NCBI GenBank assembly: GCA_016178435.1
Contig: JACOTK010000225.1
Location: 1 to 13,002 of the forward strand
Reading direction: 5' to 3'
DNA length: 13,002 nucleotides
Origin: Actinomycetota bacterium
Lineage (GTDB): Bacteria; Actinomycetota; Acidimicrobiia; Acidimicrobiales; CADCSY01
Under the pieces are notes generated by a model. That model searched no databases, was not told where the DNA came from, and saw only the letters and a list, made by a program, of their open reading frames with translations. This document shows positions 7,453 to 13,002 of this stretch, piece by piece. Position 1 is the first letter of the stretch. Every line of letters begins with the position of its first letter. The translations under genes were made by a program, and so were the position numbers.

Positions 7453-9654
7453 ATGGACGTTCCCCTCCATCGATCCCTGGGCCTGACCGACGACGAGGCC
7501 GCCGACATCGTTCGAATCCTCGGGCGGGAGCCGAATCACCTCGAGCTGGCCATGTACGCCGTCATGTGGTCGGAGCACTGTTCGTACAAGTCCTCTCGCG
7601 TTCATCTGAAGCGATTGCCGACCGAGGCGCCGTGGGTCTTGGTGGGGCCCGGTGAGAATGCCGGCGTGGTCGATGTCGGCGACGACATCGCAGCGGCCAT
7701 TCGAATCGAGAGTCACAACCATCCCTCGGCGATCGAGCCTTATCAGGGCGCCGCAACCGGCGTGGGCGGCATCCTGCGGGACATCTTCACCATGGGTGCA
7801 CGACCGATTGCCCTGATGGACCCGCTCCGTTTCGGTCCGCTCGACGATGCCCGCAGCCGTTGGATCCTGGAAGGTGTCGTCAGCGGGATCTCCGGATACG
7901 GGAATTCGGTGGGCGTCCCGACGGTGGGTGGCGAGGTCGTCTGTGACGAGACCTATGCGGAGAACCCGCTGGTCAACGTGTTGTGCCTCGGTCTGCTCCC
8001 GACCGATCGGCTGGTGTTGGGACAGGCTTCAGGCGTCGGCAATCTGGCCGTTCTGCTGGGTTCGGCGACCGGACGTGACGGCATCGGTGGGGTGAGCGTG
8101 CTGGCCTCGGCGGGTTTCGGTGACGAGGAGACCGAGCAGGCCAAGCGACCCAGCGTTCAGGTGGGCGATCCCTTCGAGGAGAAGCGACTCATCGAGGCGT
8201 GCCTGACGTTGCTCAACGCGAAGTTGGTTGTCGGCATTCAGGATCTGGGTGGCGCAGGCCTCACCTGCGCCACGAGTGAGACGGCGAGCCGTGGCGGGGT
8301 CGGCATGGATGTCGACGTGTCCGCCGTTCCCCTGCGTGAACGAGGGATGGAACCGTTCGAGACCATGACCAGTGAAAGCCAGGAACGCATGTTGGCCATC
8401 GTGACCCCCGATGACCTCGACGCGGTCCTGAGCATCTGCGAGCGCTGGGAAGTCCGAGCCACGGTGATCGGCAGGGTGACCGAGGGCGGGCGGCTCCGCA
8501 TTCTCGACGGCTTCGCCGGCGAGGTGCTCGCCGACGTTCCTGCGTCGTCGTTGCACGATGCGGCGCCCTTGTACGACCGGCCGCTGCGTCGACCGGATCC
8601 GGTGCCGGCCATCCCTGATCATGTCGATCCGGTCGATCCGGGCGGTGATCTGCTGGCCATGCTCATGGACACCACATGGGTGTCGAGTCAGTACGACCAC
8701 CAACTCTTCCTCAACACGGTCGAGGGTCCCGGTGGCGACGCGGTGGTCCTTCGCCTGAAGCATCCCGAGACGGGCGTCGAGACAGGTCGGGGACTCGCCC
8801 TCACCACTGACGGCAACCATCGTTGGTGCGCGGTCGACCCCCGAGGGGGTACGGCGATGGTGGTCTCGGAGGCACTGTTGAACCTGGCCTGCGTCGGGGC
8901 TCGACCGGTTGCGCTGGTGAACTGTCTGAACTTCGGCAATCCCGAGCACCCTGAGGTGATGTGGCAGTTGTCGGAGGCGATCGACGGCATGTCCGCGGCG
9001 TGTCTCGCGTTCGACACCCCCGTGGTCGGTGGAAACGTCAGTCTCTACAACGAGAGCCGGGGCCGTGACATCGACCCGACGCCGGTCGTGGGCCTGCTCG
9101 GCGTGATCGATCGCCTGGACAAACCCCCGCCGGGAGTTGTCTGGTCAGAGGGCGACGAGGTCGTGCTGATCGGTCCGAGAACAGCGGCGCTCGGCGCCTC
9201 CCGCTGGGCGGCGCTTCATCACGGGGACGGCCGACCCGTGGGGTCGCTGCCCGACCTCGATCTCCTGCTGCACGGTGTGGTTGCACGGACGACCCGGGCG
9301 TTGGTGGTGGACGACCTGTTGGGGGGCATCCACGATGTGGCTGACGGCGGCCTGGCCGTGACGCTCGGCGAGATGGTTGCCCGATCGGGTTGTGGGGCCC
9401 GGCTTTCCGGCATGACCGGCTTCGGCGAGTTGTTCGCCGAGGGAGGCTCTCGTGTGGTCGCAGCGGTCGCATCGGCGAACCTCGAAGAAGTCGAACGGCG
9501 CTGCGTTGCCGCCGGAGTTCCCCTGACGGTTCTGGGTCGAGCGGGGGGATCTCGTCTGGTCGTGGACGACCTCCTGGATCTGGAGGTCTCGGCCGTGGCG
9601 GCGGCCTGGCATGGGACCCTTCCCGAAGCGCTCGCCGCCGGTGCGACGCATTGA
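7453..9654 (+). CDS. purL: FGAM synthase large subunit PurL
   Basis: PurL is the catalytic, ATP-using subunit that converts FGAR to FGAM with ammonia from PurQ. The 733-residue length is that of the small-type PurL that works with PurS and PurQ. Visible motifs are MWSEHCSYKSS with His42, ESHNHPSAIEPYQGAATGVG (FGAR/ATP site), DIFTMGARPIA, VPTVGGEV, QDLGGAGLTCATSE, SESQERML, and, in the second AIRS-type half, VSSQYDHQL and VVGGNVSLYNES. ATG at 7453 starts MDVPLHRSLGLTDDEA and fits the family, but no good ribosome binding site precedes it; in-frame GTG 7444 and TTG 7420 are alternatives that add 3 or 11 residues. It heads the second pur transcription unit, 26 bases before purF. Confidence 0.97.
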   Translation: MDVPLHRSLGLTDDEAADIVRILGREPNHLELAMYAVMWSEHCSYKSSRVHLKRLPTEAPWVLVGPGENAGVVDVGDDIAAAIRIESHNHPSAIEPYQGAATGVGGILRDIFTMGARPIALMDPLRFGPLDDARSRWILEGVVSGISGYGNSVGVPTVGGEVVCDETYAENPLVNVLCLGLLPTDRLVLGQASGVGNLAVLLGSATGRDGIGGVSVLASAGFGDEETEQAKRPSVQVGDPFEEKRLIEACLTLLNAKLVVGIQDLGGAGLTCATSETASRGGVGMDVDVSAVPLRERGMEPFETMTSESQERMLAIVTPDDLDAVLSICERWEVRATVIGRVTEGGRLRILDGFAGEVLADVPASSLHDAAPLYDRPLRRPDPVPAIPDHVDPVDPGGDLLAMLMDTTWVSSQYDHQLFLNTVEGPGGDAVVLRLKHPETGVETGRGLALTTDGNHRWCAVDPRGGTAMVVSEALLNLACVGARPVALVNCLNFGNPEHPEVMWQLSEAIDGMSAACLAFDTPVVGGNVSLYNESRGRDIDPTPVVGLLGVIDRLDKPPPGVVWSEGDEVVLIGPRTAALGASRWAALHHGDGRPVGSLPDLDLLLHGVVARTTRALVVDDLLGGIHDVADGGLAVTLGEMVARSGCGARLSGMTGFGELFAEGGSRVVAAVASANLEEVERRCVAAGVPLTVLGRAGGSRLVVDDLLDLEVSAVAAAWHGTLPEALAAGATH

Positions 9655-9680
9655 CGCGAGAACCGCATGGCCGTGGCACG

Positions 9681-11243
9681 ATGGACCCTGTGATCGACAC
9701 CGATGACGACTCGCCGAAAGAGGCCTGCGGCGTCTTTGGGGTCTATGCCCCGGGCCGGCCTGTGGCGCAGCTGAGCTTTCTCGGGCTGTGCGCCCTGCAG
9801 CATCGGGGACAGGAATCCGCGGGCATGGCGGTGAGCGATGGCAAGACCATCATCATCGACAAGGACATGGGTCTCGTCACGAACGTGTTCAGTGAGCGCA
9901 GGCTTGCGCCGTTGGTCGGACACCTTGCCATTGGCCACACCCGCTACTCCACCACCGGTTCGAGCACGTGGCGCAACGCCCAGCCGGTCTATAGGGACAT
10001 CGGCGACGCGCAGTTTGCCCTGGGGCACAACGGCAACCTCGTCAACACCCAGGCGTTGGCGGACGAGGCGGGCATGCTCGAAGGCACCGTTGCCAGCGAC
10101 AGCGACCTGGTTGCCGAGCTGCTCGCTGCCGAGATGAAAGCCGATGGGGGCGAGCGCAGTGACGGACGGGACCTCGAGAAGGCGCTGATGCGTGTGCTCC
10201 CGCGCCTGGAGGGTGCCTTCTCGTTCGTGCTGATCGACGAGGGGCACCTGGTCGGAGCGAGAGACCCGAACGGCTTTCGGCCCCTTTGCCTGGGCAAGCT
10301 CGACGGTGGTTGGGTGCTTGCCTCGGAGACCCCCGCACTCGATGTTGTCGGCGCCCACTTCGTCCGGGAGATCGAGCCCGGTGAGATGGTGGTCATCGAC
10401 GCAAACGGGTATCGATCCCTGCGTCCGTTCAGTCCTGAACGGATTCAACCCACCTTGTGCCTGTTCGAGTTCGTGTACTTCTCGCGTCCCGACAGCCGGC
10501 TTTACAACCAGAACGTGCATCTCGCACGTCAACGCATGGGCGAACAACTGGCCGTGCAGGCGCCGTTGCCGCCCCCACGCCAGGCAGGAGGGGAACAGGG
10601 AACCGCAGGCGGGTCCGCCGGCGCCCCGAGCGACGCGATGGTCATGCCGGTGCCGGAGTCGGGCATCCCTGCGGCCCAGGGCTTTGCCCGGGCATCGGGC
10701 ATCCCGTACGGCGATGGACTCGTCAAGAACCGCTACATCGGGCGCACCTTCATCGCCCCGAACCAGGAGCTGCGCAACCTCGGGGTGCGCATGAAGCTGA
10801 ATCCGTTGAACGAGAACATCGAAGGCAAGCGTCTCGTGGTCGTCGACGATTCGATCGTCCGGGGAACCACGTCCCGAGCACTGGTGCGCATGTTGCGTGA
10901 AGCAGGCGCGGCCGAGGTGCATCTGCGCATCATGTCGCCCCCCTACCGCTGGCCCTGTTACTACGGGATGGACACCGGGGACCGTTCCGAGTTGATCGCG
11001 GCAAACCTCACGGTCGACGAGATCCGGGACTACCTCGGCGTTGACTCCCTGGCCTACCTCACCCTCGACCGCCTCCTGGAGGCGACCGGAGCGGTTGGTG
11101 CGGGATTCTGCTCGGCCTGTCTCAGTGGCGAATACCCGGTGGGCGTGCCGGTTACCCTGCACAAGGGTGTGCTCGAAGGGCGTGGAGACGGCTTGTCGCA
11201 GCCACCACTTCGTGAGTCCCTGGGGGTTCCACCCGTTGGGTGA
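9681..11243 (+). CDS. purF: Amidophosphoribosyltransferase (propeptide, Fe-S type)
   Basis: PurF makes phosphoribosylamine from PRPP and glutamine, the committed first step. The 520-residue protein starts with a 15-residue propeptide ending just before Cys16 in CGVFG; Cys16 is the Ntn glutaminase nucleophile after self-cleavage. Glutaminase motifs follow (LQHRGQESAG, GHTRYSTTG, GHNGNLVN, RDPNGFRPL). The PRTase PRPP loop is VVVDDSIVRGTT. Cysteines in LCLFEFVYFSRPDS, PCYYGMDT and GFCSACLSGEYP match the four [4Fe-4S] ligands of the Bacillus subtilis enzyme. Residues about 295-318 are a Gly/Pro-rich stretch where relatives have two or three residues (see findings). ATG 9681 is preferred; GTG 9690 is possible. 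An eight-codon frame (9667-9693) overlaps the start region. The 3' end overlaps purM. Confidence 0.97.
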   Translation: MDPVIDTDDDSPKEACGVFGVYAPGRPVAQLSFLGLCALQHRGQESAGMAVSDGKTIIIDKDMGLVTNVFSERRLAPLVGHLAIGHTRYSTTGSSTWRNAQPVYRDIGDAQFALGHNGNLVNTQALADEAGMLEGTVASDSDLVAELLAAEMKADGGERSDGRDLEKALMRVLPRLEGAFSFVLIDEGHLVGARDPNGFRPLCLGKLDGGWVLASETPALDVVGAHFVREIEPGEMVVIDANGYRSLRPFSPERIQPTLCLFEFVYFSRPDSRLYNQNVHLARQRMGEQLAVQAPLPPPRQAGGEQGTAGGSAGAPSDAMVMPVPESGIPAAQGFARASGIPYGDGLVKNRYIGRTFIAPNQELRNLGVRMKLNPLNENIEGKRLVVVDDSIVRGTTSRALVRMLREAGAAEVHLRIMSPPYRWPCYYGMDTGDRSELIAANLTVDEIRDYLGVDSLAYLTLDRLLEATGAVGAGFCSACLSGEYPVGVPVTLHKGVLEGRGDGLSQPPLRESLGVPPVG

Positions 11244-12288
11244 GAGCTACGAGGGCGCCGGAGTCAGCATCGATGCCGGTGAACTGGCTGTCTCTCGCAT
11301 CAAGGACATGGTCCGATCGACCTATCGCCCGGAGGTCATCGGCGACATCGGGGGCTTTGGCGGGTTGTTCGGGCTTCCCCCCGGTCGTTATCGCCAACCC
11401 GTCCTGGTGTCTGCCACCGATGGTGTCGGCACCAAGGCAATGGTGGCTCAGGCGCTGGGGCGCTTCGACACGATCGGCATCGATCTCGTGGCCATGTGTG
11501 TCGACGACCTCGTGTGTCAGGGCGCCGAACCGCTGTTCTTCCTCGACTACATCTCGGTTGGCAGTCTCGACCCCGATCATGCCGCGGCGCTCGTGTCGGG
11601 AGTCGCCGAGGGTTGTCGCCGGGCCGGTTGCGCGCTCATCGGGGGGGAGATGGCCGAACATCCGGGTGCCATGAAGCCGGGCGAGTTCGATCTCGTCGGC
11701 TTCGCGGTGGGTGTGGTGGAGCGAGACGAGATCCTGAGCTCGAGGATGGTCGGGCCCGGCGATGTGCTCCTCGGCCTTCCCTCGCCCGGTCTGCGCTCGA
11801 ACGGGTATTCGTTGGCCCGGCGGGTGCTGCTCCAGGTGGCGGGCCTTCCCCTGGATGGGCCTGCCTGGGTCGGGGCACTCCGTACGCTCGGCGAGGAGTT
11901 GCTCGAACCCTCCGTGATCTTTGCTCCGGCCGTCCGCTCCGCTCTCGGTGCGGGCGTCGCCGTTCACTCGGTTGCGCACATCACCGGCGGAGGGATTCCG
12001 GGCAACCTGGCTCGGGTGCTGCCCGAGACGGTGGATGCCGTGGTCCATCGCGGCTCATGGTCCGTGCCGCGCATCTTCGGCGAGATCCAACGACTCGGTG
12101 ACGTGGCCGACGAGGAGATGACCAAGGTGTTCAACATGGGAGTGGGCATGATCGTGGTGGTGGCAGCAGACGATGCCGATCGGGCGATCGACGTTCTTGC
12201 CGATGCGGGGCAACCTGCCGGGAGGATCGGCGAGCTGATCAGGGGATCCGGCGAGGTCGTGGTACTTCCGGATCCTGCCGGTCGTTGA
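11236..12288 (+). CDS. purM: AIR synthetase (FGAM cyclo-ligase)
   Basis: PurM closes the imidazole ring, converting FGAM and ATP to AIR. The 350-residue product has the family motifs: SYEGAGVSIDAG at the N-terminus, SATDGVGTKAMVAQ, DDLVCQGAEPLFFLDY, GGEMAEHPGAMKPGEFDLVG, LPSPGLRSNGYSLARRVL, HITGGGIPGNLARVLP and FNMGVGM. I chose TTG 11236 because it gives the expected N-terminus (MGESYEGAGVSID, close to E. coli PurM), normal family length, and TGGGGGTT about 8-9 bases upstream as a ribosome binding site. In-frame GTG 11212 lacks one and would add eight residues. The TTG start overlaps the purF stop by 8 bases, so translation is probably coupled to purF. Confidence 0.95.
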   Translation: MGESYEGAGVSIDAGELAVSRIKDMVRSTYRPEVIGDIGGFGGLFGLPPGRYRQPVLVSATDGVGTKAMVAQALGRFDTIGIDLVAMCVDDLVCQGAEPLFFLDYISVGSLDPDHAAALVSGVAEGCRRAGCALIGGEMAEHPGAMKPGEFDLVGFAVGVVERDEILSSRMVGPGDVLLGLPSPGLRSNGYSLARRVLLQVAGLPLDGPAWVGALRTLGEELLEPSVIFAPAVRSALGAGVAVHSVAHITGGGIPGNLARVLPETVDAVVHRGSWSVPRIFGEIQRLGDVADEEMTKVFNMGVGMIVVVAADDADRAIDVLADAGQPAGRIGELIRGSGEVVVLPDPAGR

Positions 12289-12297
12289 AGGATGGCC

Positions 12298-12873
12298 ATG
12301 GGACGCAGGCTGCTCGTCGCCCTGACGATTCTCGCATGCTTCGCAGCGGGCATCCATGCGGCAGGCATCGATCCTCAGCCCATGAGTGCGGCGGATGCGA
12401 CTCGATTTGCCCGACGCGCGTTGGAGGAAAGTGGCGTGCGTGGAGCAACGTTCAACGGCAAGGTCGAGGCGAGCACCTTCACGCCTACCGGGTCGAAGCC
12501 CGTCGCTGTCTGGCGCGTGACAGCCCGCGTCGGCGACGACGACGTTGTGCTCTTCATCGAGCAGGTCGGTGATCAGGTCTTGAACCTGGACGACGAGATC
12601 GGGCCCGGCCGCCATGTGCTGAGCGACCAGCAGTTCGCGGCGCTCGGTCGCTTCCGCTATGACCCTGTACGCGATCGCGCTCGAGATCGGCAGTTCCTGC
12701 CGGCACTTGTGGCCGGTGGACTGATAGGTCTCACGGGTGCGGCGCTCTCCATCGTTGCAGGTCGGGGGTTCGGCCAACCGGATCCGGGAACGCCAGAGGG
12801 GGCTCCCGGGTCGGAATCCTCCCACTCCACCGAGGCCGGCCCGACCGACGCCAGAGGGGCGCCGGCTGGTTGA
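12298..12873 (+). CDS. Small membrane-associated protein of unknown function
   Basis: I do not recognise a named family. The 191-residue protein has an N-terminal hydrophobic segment after two arginines (MGRRLLVALTILACFAAGIHA), which reads as a signal peptide or anchor. A soluble region of roughly 25-130 follows, mixed alpha/beta in character; its opening helix (AADATRFARRALEESG), followed by beta-like VWRVTARV and VVLFIEQVGDQVLNL, is loosely reminiscent of PepSY-type domains, an unverified resemblance. Residues 133-155 (FLPALVAGGLIGLTGAALSI plus VAG) form a transmembrane segment, and the tail is disordered and rich in Gly, Pro, Ser and Glu. ATG 12298 is preferred over ATG 12292 because GAAGG (12287-12291) is correctly spaced from it. 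It begins 9 bases after the purM stop, so it is probably co-transcribed with purM, but nothing in it suggests a purine role. Confidence 0.8.
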   Translation: MGRRLLVALTILACFAAGIHAAGIDPQPMSAADATRFARRALEESGVRGATFNGKVEASTFTPTGSKPVAVWRVTARVGDDDVVLFIEQVGDQVLNLDDEIGPGRHVLSDQQFAALGRFRYDPVRDRARDRQFLPALVAGGLIGLTGAALSIVAGRGFGQPDPGTPEGAPGSESSHSTEAGPTDARGAPAG

Positions 12874-12886
12874 TCCCGGAGCGGGG

Positions 12887-13002
12887 TTATTCGCCGAGGA
12901 GGGACCGGAGGGCCGTCACGATGTCGGCCGTTCCGATCAGCAGCTGGGCCTCGAGCGACGAGGCGTAGGGGAAGGCCGGAACGTCGGGCGTCGCAAGGCG
13001 AC
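12887..13002 (-). CDS. C-terminal fragment, probable 2-oxoacid dehydrogenase E1 beta subunit
   Basis: Reading the minus strand into the window edge gives 37 residues before TAA (complement of 12887-12889): RLATPDVPAFPYASSLEAQL then LIGTADIVTALRSLLGE. The pattern of DVP, PY, LE and a final IV-x-A-(V/L)-R-x-LL resembles the C-terminus of the E1 beta (transketolase C-domain) subunit of pyruvate or branched-chain 2-oxoacid dehydrogenases. Only this tail is present, so the substrate cannot be told and the family call is tentative. It converges on the upstream membrane protein gene with a 13-bp gap and no visible terminator between them. Confidence 0.6.
   Translation of the reverse strand, partial: RLATPDVPAFPYASSLEAQLLIGTADIVTALRSLLGE

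Noticed and set aside
9219..11162. Long open frame on the minus strand opposite purL and purF
   Set aside because: Same reasoning: the plus strand encodes clear PurL and PurF, and the antisense translation has no domain pattern.
12298..12342. Lipoprotein signal at Cys14 of the protein downstream of purM
   Set aside because: ILAC has Leu at -2, which is a poor lipobox, and the hydrophobic segment continues past the Cys, so an ordinary signal peptide or anchor fits better.

Overview
The window looks like a chromosomal segment from a high-GC Gram-positive bacterium, most likely an actinobacterium of the Acidimicrobiia or a nearby lineage. Three things suggest this: GC is about 65-70% in most rows I counted by hand; GTG and TTG starts are frequent; and a sortase-anchored LPxTG surface protein sits beside a PurS/PurQ/PurL-type purine cluster. 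The lineage is an inference from gene content and protein style, since no search could be run.

Layout. Positions 2-1111 hold the 3' part of a secreted, repeat-containing surface protein ending in an LPRTGG cell-wall sorting signal. Two hairpins follow (1121-1137 and 1150-1179, the second a 13-bp stem with a TTCG loop), and they separate it from the purine genes. From 1246 to 6966 there is a tight same-strand run: purA, purD, purB, purC, purS, purQ. A 137-residue basic protein gene then lies on the opposite strand (6950-7363), its 3' end overlapping that of purQ by 17 bp. A divergent 89-bp gap leads to a second same-strand run: purL, purF, purM and a small membrane-associated protein of unknown function (12298-12873). 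The window closes with the 3' end of a convergent gene (12887-13002, minus strand) that resembles the C-terminus of a 2-oxoacid dehydrogenase E1 beta subunit.

The enzymes together cover much of de novo purine synthesis. PurF makes phosphoribosylamine, PurD adds glycine, PurSQL makes FGAM, PurM closes the imidazole ring, PurC adds aspartate, PurB releases fumarate, and PurA with PurB converts IMP to AMP. GAR formylation (PurN/PurT), AIR carboxylation (PurE/PurK) and PurH are not in the window and must lie elsewhere.

Most of the window is ordinary housekeeping DNA. The points worth a second look are the inverted basic-protein gene that splits purQ from purL, together with its GC dip; a shared CTAGGCT element ahead of both purine transcription units; a Gly/Pro-rich insertion inside PurF; a six-codon minicistron bridging purA and purD; and exact tandem repeats in the surface protein. 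I found no CRISPR array, mobile element, tRNA or rRNA, and no clearly novel multi-gene system.
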